Source of the DNA: Leptospiraceae bacterium | GTDB lineage: Bacteria > Spirochaetota > Leptospiria > Leptospirales > Leptonemataceae | Length of the DNA: 64,000 nucleotides | Assembly: GCA_026005135.1 (NCBI GenBank) | Contig: BPKM01000002.1 | Coordinates: 434,001-498,000 of the forward strand | Direction of reading: 5' to 3' | Part shown: positions 45,676 to 54,226 of the stretch, one piece after another | How the letters are laid out: every line of letters begins with the position of its first letter | Position numbering within the stretch: the first letter of the stretch is position 1 | The notes under the pieces: model-generated | The model's database searches: none | Told to the model about the DNA's origin: nothing | What the model saw: only the letters and a program-made list of their open reading frames with translations | Translations under genes and position numbers: made by a program

Positions 45676-45678
45676 TAA
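44623..45678 (+). CDS. IS30-family DDE transposase
   Basis: 351 residues from ATG 44623, chosen for the AAGGAGG (44607-44613) and because the frame further upstream (to 44575) lies in the IS end region. The N-terminal HTH is IRKIAKYLNRAPSTISRELK. The DDE catalytic core shows MGHWEGDTIEGKK (first Asp), TYDNGIEM (second Asp) and KPYQRGLNENTNGLIRQYLP (Glu), with PKGIDF after it. It appears intact and full length, and so potentially active. Confidence 0.93.
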   Translation: MNTPKTYTHLKIDERAVIQFLYEEGHSIRKIAKYLNRAPSTISRELKRNSYTENHKIIYSARKAQAWYKIRKTRRYLRYLNHTRLWIFIFYALIFLQYSPEQIAGRLRMLYPKNKKLHISFKTIYNYIYFYQRVMGWNLVQYLRRGGKKYRKNWRKIRKNRDNLDIWTIQQRPEIQTMGHWEGDTIEGKKGSGYVFTFVEKLSRYTIMLYVSSKKLKETKEKVLRKFNSIPKEKLLSITYDNGIEMLHNGLYKIIQEIKNIRVYFTDPGKPYQRGLNENTNGLIRQYLPKGIDFRKTENLDKIIQDVEIKLNHRARKCLQYYTPHEIFFSVKPKLFPIKVLHLNYNAPMII

Positions 45679-45878
45679 ATTTATATTTTAAGTAAAAATT
45701 TAATAATTAAATTCTAATTTAAAATTGAATTGATTTTATAAAATTTTTTATATATTCAATCTGTTATAATAGCTTAATTATTAGATAAACTGAATCCAAT
45801 AATATATTTATAAGTTTTACTTTAATATTTATTTTATTTAAGTTGTTTTTATGTAGTTAAACAAAAAATATTGATACT

Positions 45879-47433
45879 TTAATTCTTAATTTCTTTCCAG
45901 AGAAAATCAATTATATTCTTTTTTTCTTTAATAAATTCTATTCCTACAAGGTATATTGTATTATATCTACTTTTATATTTATCTGCATAGTTTTTTATTT
46001 CTAATTGTTCTAATGCTCCTCTCTGATTTTTTCTTTCGATTTCGATTACTTTAAACTCTATTATATAACATTTTTCTTTATACTGGATTGTTAAATCAAT
46101 TCTTCCTTCGCTTGTATAGTCTTCTGCTATTATGTTAAATCCAGCACCAGCTAAAAAACTATATACTACACTTGCATAATATCCTTCATATCCAGATATT
46201 TCATTCTTTTTATACCATTCATATGGAATACTCGAAAATAAAGATTGAAGAATTTCTTTAAATTCTATTATTTCACCATTTCCTAAAATTTCTTCTAACT
46301 TTTGTGTAAGTCTTTCCTTTTCTGAACTTAAATTTGTTAGATAACGTCCAAGATAATCGTTTAAGGATATTTTTACTTCTTTATTTGGATAAGATAGATT
46401 ATATACAATGCCTTTTAACATTTGTTTATAAGATTTGATAGTTAAATATCCTGTCTGAAATAATAAATTTTCTGGTTCAATAAAATCCACATCAAAACTT
46501 CCAATAAGATGATCTGAAGCACAAAGATCTTCTAATTGTGGAATATAAAACTTTTTTTCTATTAATAATTTGATTAAAAATGTTGGAGTTCCAGTTTCGA
46601 ACCAATAAGGATGAAGCATTTTCTCTCTTAAATATAAAAGCACATCAAAAGGATTATAGACACTTTCTCCCAGCCAGCTATAACCATTATACCATTCTTT
46701 GATTATTTCTAAATCTTCTCCTTCTAAATAATCTTTAAATACTTCTTCTAATTCCTGTCTGGGTATATCCACATATTGCGGAGTACTGTTTACTTAACGT
46801 TATATCCATCAATTGATTTAATCCAGAAAATAAAGAAACCTTAGAGAATTTAGATACACCAGTAAAAAAAACAAATTTTAAATAAACATCTAATGGTTTT
46901 AAAACACTATAAAAATCTTTTAAAACTTCTCTTATAGCAATGGCTTTATCTTTTTCTTCGATTTTATCTAAGATAGGTTTATCATATTCATCTATAAGTA
47001 CGACTACTGGACTGTTATATGTTTTGTAAGATTGAAATATCAATTCTTCCAAATTTCTTCTAAAATCTTTTTTATATTTACAAATTACATTAAGTGATTT
47101 TTGATTTCTTTCAAGTAATGTATGGATTCTCTCTTTTAAATCTTCTGCATTTTGTATTACACTACCGCCAAAATCAATATGAATTACAGGATAAATTGTA
47201 TTCCAATCCCAGTTCTTTTCTAAGTATAGTCCAATAAATAATTCTTTTTTACCTAAGAATGCTTGTTTTAAGGTATCAATAAAAAGGGATTTACCAAATC
47301 TTCTTGGACGAGAAAGAAAATAATATTTTCCCTCTTTTACAAGTTTATATATAAAAGGTGTTTTATCAACATAACAATACTTATCTTTTCTAATAACTTC
47401 AAAGCTCGAAACACCAATAGGTAATTGCTTCAT
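45879..47433 (-). pseudogene. AAA-ATPase-like / PD-(D/E)XK nuclease protein, interrupted by one frameshift
   Basis: Two frames form one family protein (AAA-ATPase_like plus PDDEXK_9 type). The N-terminal part, from ATG 47431-47433 (MKQLPIGVSSFEVIRK), has a Walker-A-like RPRRFGKSLF and Walker B VVVLIDEYDKPIL. After ICGYTQ it breaks. The second frame continues ELEEVFKDYLEGEDLE, YNPFDVLLYL, GEIIEF, and the nuclease core GRIDLTIQYKEKCYIIEFKV with D and ExK. Deleting one G of a GG pair (CC on the plus strand at 46754-46755) restores CGYTQTELEEVF. This very common accessory family is of unclear role. It may be intact in reality if the extra base is an assembly error. Confidence 0.8.
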
Positions 47434-47566
47434 TGATAACAAATATATAATAAAAGCACAAAAAAACAATTAAAATCAAATAATTAATATTTGAATATAA
47501 ACAGAATATTTTCTTATAATGTAAGATAAATATAATATAGAAATAATGGATATAAATTAAGAAACT

Positions 47567-47593
47567 CTGGCAAGGAAAGATATTCCCCGCCAG
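47567..47593 (-). terminator. terminator of the three-lipoprotein operon
   Basis: Stem CTGGC/GCCAG with a further GGGAA/TTTCC-like inner pairing, followed on the minus strand by AGTTTCTTAATTT, just past the stop at 47600. Confidence 0.55.
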
Positions 47594-47599
47594 TTGGTT

Positions 47600-48880
47600 T
47601 TACTCCACACTTACGCTAATTCTAGGTAAGTAAATTTTAAGGTCTTTTCCGATAGAGGGATTGGGAGCATCGTTAACAGGATCGAAATAGTCCCATTCAG
47701 GATGTTCGGTTTCCCATTCAAATACATTAGAAGGATCGATAGTAATGATTAATTTTTGCATAGATTCACTATTAGAGTTATATTCTATCTTATTTTTATA
47801 TATAAAGATTTTAGTATATTCTAATTGTTTCCAGTTTTCTTGATAAAGAGTAAAATCTGTTTTAATTGTCTCTATACCTGCTGGAGCTTCTTTTGCATAA
47901 TCTGTATAACGTAATTCATATTTTGCACTATAAGGTAAATTGTTATTGATATAGTTATTCCATTGCTGAATTTTATCAGTTTCATTTTCTTTAACACCAA
48001 AACTTTCCCAGCACCAATAATTTGTCATATTAAAATCACATAGATTATATTTACCATAAGGACCGAATAAAATATCATAATCGGGAGAATTTTTATAATA
48101 ATGGGGTGTATAAACAATATAAATATATTTACTCATATTATAAGAACCATCTTTGTATAAAGGACTACTGCCAAATAAATCTTCTTTAGGAGAATTAGGG
48201 AAAGAATCATAATAAAATTTTCTATGGTATGAGCATGAGTTATTTTGATGACATGCTTCTTCGTAAGATTGGTTTTTTATAACAGATTTATAAGGTATAT
48301 ATGCTAATCTGGCTTCCTCTGGTAATATATTGAATGAATCATATAGAGAATCATCATAAATATATCCTAAGTTGATGATGCGAAAGTTTTTATCTTTAAT
48401 AGTGTCTTCTCTGAAAAAATAATAAAAAAACATCATTGATTCAAAGCCAATTGTTTTATATTTTTTTAATATTGGTATAGAAAGTGGTACAAAAGCTGGT
48501 TTATCTGGTTCTATAACTATTGGTTCAGTTAAGAAACCACAATTAGCAGAATGCAAAGAATTAGTTGGTGATCCATAAAGATAAACTGCATTTTCTATCG
48601 TTAATTCTTCTCCTTCTTCCCATCCTAAAACGTTTGGTAAACAAATTAAAATTTTATATGGTGTTATTGCTTTTTCTGGATAACTATCTGAATCACTGTT
48701 ATTTTTTAATAAAAATTTATTCGAAAAAGAATTTTGCTCAAAACGAATTTCAATATAATTTTTATTATTTAAAAGATTCCATAAAGCAAATAATTTAAGT
48801 TTTTCGTCATCATTACCCTTTTTACAAAACATTACCCCTATAAGCAGGGGTAATAGTATAAGTTTAGTTGTTGTTTTCAT
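47600..48880 (-). CDS. lipoprotein, copy B of a tandem pair
   Basis: 426 residues. The signal peptide ends LIGVMFC (lipobox position, Cys about 19), then KKGNDDEKLK. The mature part is Tyr/Asn-rich, with paired Cys (LICLPN, NCGF, ACHQNNSCSYH, LCDF, WCW) and repeated beta segments. No known family is recognised. It is almost identical to the upstream gene at 48884, from which it is separated by 3 nt. Third gene of an operon led by the Big_5-domain lipoprotein. Confidence 0.75.
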   Translation of the reverse strand: MKTTTKLILLPLLIGVMFCKKGNDDEKLKLFALWNLLNNKNYIEIRFEQNSFSNKFLLKNNSDSDSYPEKAITPYKILICLPNVLGWEEGEELTIENAVYLYGSPTNSLHSANCGFLTEPIVIEPDKPAFVPLSIPILKKYKTIGFESMMFFYYFFREDTIKDKNFRIINLGYIYDDSLYDSFNILPEEARLAYIPYKSVIKNQSYEEACHQNNSCSYHRKFYYDSFPNSPKEDLFGSSPLYKDGSYNMSKYIYIVYTPHYYKNSPDYDILFGPYGKYNLCDFNMTNYWCWESFGVKENETDKIQQWNNYINNNLPYSAKYELRYTDYAKEAPAGIETIKTDFTLYQENWKQLEYTKIFIYKNKIEYNSNSESMQKLIITIDPSNVFEWETEHPEWDYFDPVNDAPNPSIGKDLKIYLPRISVSVE

Positions 48881-48883
48881 AGA

Positions 48884-50164
48884 TTACTCCACACTTACGC
48901 TAATTCTAGGTAAGTAAATTTTAAGGTCTTTTCCGATAGAGGGATTGGGAGCATCGTTAACAGGATCGAAATAGTCCCATTCAGGATGTTCGGTTTCCCA
49001 TTCAAATACATTAGAAGGATCGATAGTAATGATTAATTTTTGTATAGATTCACTATTAGTGTTATATTCTATATCGTTTTTATATACAAAAATTTTAGTA
49101 TATTCTAATTGTTTCCAGTTTTCTTGATAAAGAGTAAAATCTGTTTTAATTGTCTCTATACCTGCTGGAGCTTCTTTTGCATAATCTGTATAACGTAATT
49201 CATATTTTGCACTATAAGGTAAATTGTTATTGATATAGTTATTCCATTGCTGAATTTTATCAGTTTCATTTTCTTTAACACCAAAACTTTCCCAGCACCA
49301 ATAATTTGTCATATTAAAATCACATAGATTATATTTACCATAAGGACCGAATAAAATATCATAATCGGGAGAATTTTTATAATAATGAGGTGTATAAATA
49401 ATATAAATATATTTACTCGTGTTATAAGAACCATCTTTGTATAAAGGACTACTGCCAAATAAATCTTCTTTAGGAGAATTAGGGAAAGAATCATAATAAA
49501 ACTTTCTATGGTATGAGCATGAGTTATTTTGATGACATGCTTCTTCGTAAGATTGGTTTTTTATAACAGATTTATAAGGTATATATGCCAACTTGACTTC
49601 CTCTGGTAATATATTGAATGAATCATTTAGAGAATCATCATAAATATATCCTAAGTTGATGATGCGAAAGTTTTTATCTTTAATAGTGTCTTCTCTGAAA
49701 AAATAATAAAAAAACATCATCGATTCAAAGCCAATTGTTTTATATTTTTTTAATATTGGTATAGAAAGTGGTACAAAAGCTGGCTTATCTGGTTCTATAA
49801 CTATTGGTTCAGTTAAGAAACCACAATTAGCAGAATGTATAGAATTAGTTGGTGATCCATAAAGATATTCTGCATTTTCTATTGTTAATTCTCCTCCTTC
49901 TTCCCATCCTAAAACATTTGGTAAACAAATTAAAATTTTATATGGTGTTATTGCTTTTTCTGGATAACTATCCGAATCACTGTTATTTTTTAATAAAAAT
50001 TTATTCGAAAAAGAATTTTGCTCAAAACGAATTTCAATATAATTTTTATTATTTAAAAGATTCCATAAAGCAAATAATTTAAGTTTTTCGTCATCATTAC
50101 CCTTTTTACAAAATATTACCCCTATAAGCAGGGGTAATAGTATAAGTTTTGTTTTTGTTTGCAT
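48884..50164 (-). CDS. lipoprotein, copy A of a tandem pair
   Basis: 426 residues, signal LIGVIFC. It differs from copy B at roughly fifteen positions, among them EEGG/EEGE, EYL/VYL, SIHS/SLHS, SLND/SLYD, VKL/ARL, NTSK/NMSK and KNDIEYNTN/KNKIEYNSN. The near-identity over 1.28 kb with no spacer points to very recent duplication or ongoing gene conversion. GGAGG 7 nt before the start fixes it. It lies 18 nt behind the 909-codon frame of the surface lipoprotein. Confidence 0.75.
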   Translation of the reverse strand: MQTKTKLILLPLLIGVIFCKKGNDDEKLKLFALWNLLNNKNYIEIRFEQNSFSNKFLLKNNSDSDSYPEKAITPYKILICLPNVLGWEEGGELTIENAEYLYGSPTNSIHSANCGFLTEPIVIEPDKPAFVPLSIPILKKYKTIGFESMMFFYYFFREDTIKDKNFRIINLGYIYDDSLNDSFNILPEEVKLAYIPYKSVIKNQSYEEACHQNNSCSYHRKFYYDSFPNSPKEDLFGSSPLYKDGSYNTSKYIYIIYTPHYYKNSPDYDILFGPYGKYNLCDFNMTNYWCWESFGVKENETDKIQQWNNYINNNLPYSAKYELRYTDYAKEAPAGIETIKTDFTLYQENWKQLEYTKIFVYKNDIEYNTNSESIQKLIITIDPSNVFEWETEHPEWDYFDPVNDAPNPSIGKDLKIYLPRISVSVE

Positions 50165-50182
50165 AAAATTCCTCCAAAATGA

Positions 50183-53040
50183 TTAATAACAATTTGATTG
50201 TTTATTTCTAATATCCTGTATGATATAGAAATGTGGTAATTCATATTGAAGATTTAAATCTTTTAATAAAAAATAACCTTGTTGCCCTGGATATTTTGAA
50301 TAAGGTAAATTAGATACATGTATATAAGTTTCATTATATCTTCCAAATCCTGTGGGTATTGTTCCTTCCGTTGTTGCTTCGTAAATGGTTGTTGTATTAG
50401 AATTGGTAAAGTATTTAAATTTAAGGATTTTATTTTCATATTGTGGTGAATATATTGGATTTCCGTATGGGTCACGATCTAAGTAGATATAATCATATCG
50501 ATCACCATATACATCATAGAAAGTGTATAACCCACATTTTGGATCTTGTCTTGTTACAAATTGAGGAGTGTTCCATGCTATCCAGCAGGCATTCGGATTC
50601 CAAAAAGCACATAATGCTGCCCAAAATTCCCAGTCAGGATTCTGAAATGTACATACATTATATACACCAGGTTTCTGATATCGAACTTTTATATAATAAC
50701 GATAATTTACATTGATACTCTGATCTAAACTTCTATCTCTATTATATTCATCTTTAATTTCTGGTAATAATTCTCTGTTATAGTCTATTTTTATCTGTAC
50801 CTTATTGTTACACTCCGAAACAACATAATTCGTTCTTTGTAGCCGATCACTACTTGCTGTTCGAAATTGTGCATAAAGATTAGGTTGAATGGTATTACCA
50901 TAGACATCCTTTGCTCCAGAAATACTAATCATATAAGGCATATATTCACTTAAATTATTTTTGCTAATACGATAATAAGCTATATAACGTTTATAGGGGT
51001 AGTAAGAATAATCTGTATATTCATCATATCCTAAGAAGATGTAAGGGACTATTCCATTAGAATCTGTTATCTGTAATGCATTAGAAAGACTATAGGGATC
51101 CATTTCTTCGTTAAATTCTACGATAATATTTAAATCGTTTTGAAAGCCAATATTTAATCCCTGCGGACTTACATTAACAACTACTGGTGGTATGGTATCG
51201 CCAGATTTAAAATTAAAATCAATGGGAACAGAACTTACATTACCTTTTAAATCACTTATGCCTTCTTTAATTCTTATAGTATAGTTGGTTTTTTGTTGGA
51301 GACTGCCATTAATATTAAAATAAGCAACAGTACCATATTGTTCGGTTCTATCGAATGTAACAGAAGGAGGTGTTTGATCACCACCAATTAGTTCCACTGC
51401 ATTTTGTATGGAAGTTTCGTTAACGGGTTCAGTAAAATATAATACAATTTGTCCGGGTGTATCGGGATTTACTGCATTTCCTGATGGTTCTACTTTATAA
51501 ACTGATGGCGCGGTATGATCTTCTACCTGAAACATCCAGAAATAAGGTGGTATTTCTATTGGATTACCTGCTAAATCTTTTACTGTGGAAGGTATATTTA
51601 AAAAGTAATATCCACTATCCATAAGATTACTATCAATACTGAATACAGCTGTTTTTTGATCCACGCTTATACTCTGGAATGTTAAAGTAGGATTACCATA
51701 TCCTTTTAAAGAAAATCCATTAAGTGTAGAAGGATCAATAGCTTCGTTAAAAGTTAGAGTTATTTGATTTGTAGATTGAGGAACATCCCAACCAGAAGGG
51801 GACATAGCAATAATCTTAGGTTGTCCGGTATCAACGGTAGTGATGGTTGCAATATTTTGAATGCCATACATTCGATTACCAAATATATCTGTTACACCTT
51901 CTATTCGGATGGTATATGTTTTTGCACTTTCTAAATTATAATCATATCTAAAAGTAGCTACTGTGCCACTTGTATCAAGACTTTCGAAATTAACATAGTA
52001 TTCTCTTTCTCCATCAAATAAACGTATTGCATATTGTAAAGTTGGAGGTGAAACCCTTTCATTAAATGTAACTCTTATGGTTCCTGGTGTTGTAGGAATA
52101 TTGGAACCATTAGGTATAACACTTACTACTATAGGCGGTGTTTCGTCTCCATTGTTTGTGGGATCAAAAGGATAAGTATCGGAACTATTAATAATACCAT
52201 CAGAATCAAAATCATCATTAGGAAAGGTATTTAATAATGGATTATTTCCTGGTGGATAGACACGATTTGCTCTTATTAAAAATGGTAATAATGTAGGTTG
52301 ATAAAAGCTATAAAAATAATTTCTTCTGGCAATACTTCCCCATCCCTGTAAATAAGATCGAATTTCCAATACTATATTTTGAATATCTAAGGGATTCGTA
52401 ATAACATCATTTACTACATCTTCTATTCTTAAGTATAGTCCCGCATATAAAGAAAAGTGATCTAATTTTGCTATTAAATAATTTCCATCAAGACTTTGAG
52501 TTGTTTCGAGTCTTTCGAATTTTCCAGAAACTTCATTAATATAATAGATATTTGATAAATCCTTTGCAAATCGAGAAGTATGTTCATTACCAAATTTTAA
52601 TTTTAATTCCACTGGCTTTTTAAATTGTAAACCATGTGGTTCTAAAACAATCTTAGGAGTTGCTGGTGCAAAAGTGTCATAGGTTTCAGAATTTAATACA
52701 GTCATACGGATAGTTTGATTATTTTCTAAGGCACCTTCTGGAATATTTAAAATATAGTTGCCACTTTTATCTGTAAGAGAACCTCCGGAGGGACCAATAT
52801 CTGCACTAACTGTTCCTGTTCCCTGATATTGAGTTTGTAAATGTTGCCAGAGTGCAAGCATCAAACCGGTATTTTTATCGTTTTTTTTGATTCCGATTAA
52901 GTCATCAATCATTTTAATCCCTGTGGAAACATTACCTTTTCCACACCCTAATATTAATATGCTAATAGTGATATATATATATATATATATATCAATTTTC
53001 TAAACTTTTTAAGTTGTTTGCTTGCTTTTATAGTTTTCAT
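50183..53040 (-). CDS. large surface lipoprotein with repeated Big_5 domains, frame set by an (AT)11 tract
   Basis: The 909-codon frame beginning at 52912 contains an N-terminal ZU5-like unit (GGSLTDKSGNYILNIPEGAL). A calcium-binding-like DDFDSDGIINSSDTYPFD follows, then four Big_5/SbsA-type Ig domains (TPPIVVSVIPNGSNIP, QPKIIAMSPSGWDV, TAPSVYKVEPSGNAV, IPPVVVNVSPQGLNI) and a Cys-containing C-terminal domain. It lacks a signal peptide. Upstream, ATG 53038-53040 with GGAGG starts MKTIKASKQLKKFRK. It reaches an (AT)11 tract (52971-52992), after which this frame stops. With ten or thirteen repeats it would read on through TISILILGCGKGNVSTG, a textbook lipobox, into the main frame. The gene is thus OFF as sequenced, or the repeat count is wrong. 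Confidence 0.8.
52971..52992. repeat. (AT)11 simple sequence repeat inside the signal-peptide coding region
   Basis: Eleven uninterrupted AT units between the n-region codons and the lipobox codons of the 50183-53040 gene. Loss of one unit, or gain of two, joins start codon and main frame. Confidence 0.95.
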
Positions 53041-53079
53041 TGTTTTTCCTCCTATTTCCCTCATATTTATATTAAAAAT

Positions 53080-53099
53080 AAGGTGCTTATAAGCACCTT
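53080..53099 (-). terminator. 5'-proximal hairpin with U-rich tail ahead of the surface lipoprotein
   Basis: Perfect palindrome AAGGTGCTTA/TAAGCACCTT, followed on the minus strand by TATTTTTAAT. It lies only about 5 nt after the predicted transcription start and 40 nt before the start codon. It may be an attenuator or a stabilising 5' stem rather than a plain terminator, because no gene upstream on this strand needs one. Confidence 0.5.
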
Positions 53100-53110
53100 T
53101 AAGTAATTTA

Positions 53111-53138
53111 ATTCTACAATATATAACAAATTGTGCAA
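53111..53138 (-). promoter_or_regulatory. promoter of the surface-lipoprotein operon
   Basis: TTGCAC (53133-53138), 16-nt spacer, TAGAAT (53111-53116) on the minus strand, placing the transcript start near 53104. Confidence 0.55.
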
Positions 53139-53196
53139 GAAAAAATTGCTGTTTTTTTTGTTCCTATAGTAAAAAAATTTACAAAATGGCTGAAAA

Positions 53197-53225
53197 TCAG
53201 CACAAAACAGGTCAAAATGTGCTGA
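53197..53225. promoter_or_regulatory. inverted repeat between the XRE gene and the lipoprotein operon
   Basis: TCAGCACA (53197-53204) and TGTGCTGA (53218-53225) with a 13-nt gap. A competing hairpin GCTGA/TCAGC overlaps the left arm. It is a candidate operator in a divergent promoter region, possibly for the XRE protein encoded next to it. Confidence 0.45.
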
Positions 53226-53313
53226 AAATTTAGCCAAAAAAATTTATAAATAAATTAAAATAATGATGTTTTAAAATAATATCGATAAAAGTATGTTAAA
53301 TAAAAAAATAGAT

Positions 53314-53342
53314 TTGACTTTAAAAATGTAATATTTTATTAA
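53314..53342 (+). promoter_or_regulatory. promoter of the XRE-family gene
   Basis: TTGACT (53314-53319), 17-nt spacer, TATTAA (53337-53342), about 38 nt before the start codon with AAGGGAG between. Confidence 0.6.
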
Positions 53343-53379
53343 ATAATAATAAAAGCATAATTTTAAGGGAGATTTTTTT

Positions 53380-53907
53380 ATGAAGCAAAAACAAAAAAAT
53401 CCACAACAACAAAGAGAAGATGCTCTTCCTAAAGAACAAAATATTTTTTATATTCAGCGCATTCATAAAGGAATCAGTTTAAGAAATATATCACAATTAA
53501 CAGGAATTTCTCGCTATACGATAGAACAGATAGAAAAAGGGAATTTTGACGATTTAAAAATAAAAGATTTATTACGATTATGCGAAGTACTTGATATTCA
53601 TGTATTTCATTTTTTTAGAACATTTTATAATATAACAGATAATATTTTTGATGATGGTTTAATTGATCTGGTAAATGAATTAATTCGTTATAGAATAACA
53701 ATTGTATTACAGGAATTAAAAACATTTTGTCAATATGCACAAATCAGAATGGATGATTTTGATTTAGTTGAAATTCTATCATCGCCCTATACTCATGAAA
53801 AATTAATTATTCTAAATAAAAAATTAAAAGAAAATCAAATTACAAGAGAAGAGGCATTAAATCATTTTACACCAAAATACTGGAAAACGAGTAAAAGAAA
53901 ACATTAA
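53380..53907 (+). CDS. XRE-family helix-turn-helix regulator
   Basis: 175 residues. The HTH_3 domain is at about 24-78: RIHKGISLRNISQLTGISRY, TIEQIEKGNFDDLKIKDLLR and CEVLDIHVFHFF. A helical C-terminal domain of about 90 residues is of unrecognised type. There is no membrane segment, unlike RodZ. It is divergent from the phase-variable lipoprotein operon with dyad sequences between, so local repression is plausible. It overlaps the 3' end of the convergent small membrane gene by 4 bp. Confidence 0.85.
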   Translation: MKQKQKNPQQQREDALPKEQNIFYIQRIHKGISLRNISQLTGISRYTIEQIEKGNFDDLKIKDLLRLCEVLDIHVFHFFRTFYNITDNIFDDGLIDLVNELIRYRITIVLQELKTFCQYAQIRMDDFDLVEILSSPYTHEKLIILNKKLKENQITREEALNHFTPKYWKTSKRKH

Positions 53908-54170
53908 GATTTAAAAATTTTCTGAAATAATTTATAAATTAACAAGAAATATACTCCCCATAAAATAGAACCCAATATTAAAGAAAAAACTATTAATACT
54001 GGATCAGAAAATGCGAAGTAAATAATACTTATAGGAATATCTGCAACAATAAGAGATGTGCAGTCTTTATTAATACATCCAAAATCCTCAAAAGGTAGGA
54101 TTTTTATTCTTGTCCATATAAGAAAAATATGTAAAAGAATTCCAGTAAAAAATGCTGTTTTATTGTTCAT
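53904..54170 (-). CDS. small membrane protein of unknown function
   Basis: 88 residues. Two or three hydrophobic segments are visible (about 6-22, 42-66 and 66-80). The Cys pair in GCINKDC lies in the extracytoplasmic loop between the first two. No family is recognised. It is convergent with the XRE gene and divergent from mutL. Confidence 0.55.
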   Translation of the reverse strand: MNNKTAFFTGILLHIFLIWTRIKILPFEDFGCINKDCTSLIVADIPISIIYFAFSDPVLIVFSLILGSILWGVYFLLIYKLFQKIFKS

Positions 54171-54226
54171 AATGTTTTATATTTATTTCTATACAAAACA
54201 GTAAAGAAAAATTAATGGTATTAAAA

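Noticed and set aside
39284-53040. Genomic island integrated at tRNA-Phe
   Set aside because: The accessory genes lie on the 5' side of the tRNA. I saw no integrase and no direct repeat of the tRNA 3' end. The accessory character is real but this mechanism is unsupported.
53080-53099. Ordinary terminator for a gene to the right
   Set aside because: The gene to the right (53380) is on the plus strand, so no minus-strand transcript arrives from there. I kept it as a 5'-proximal hairpin instead.
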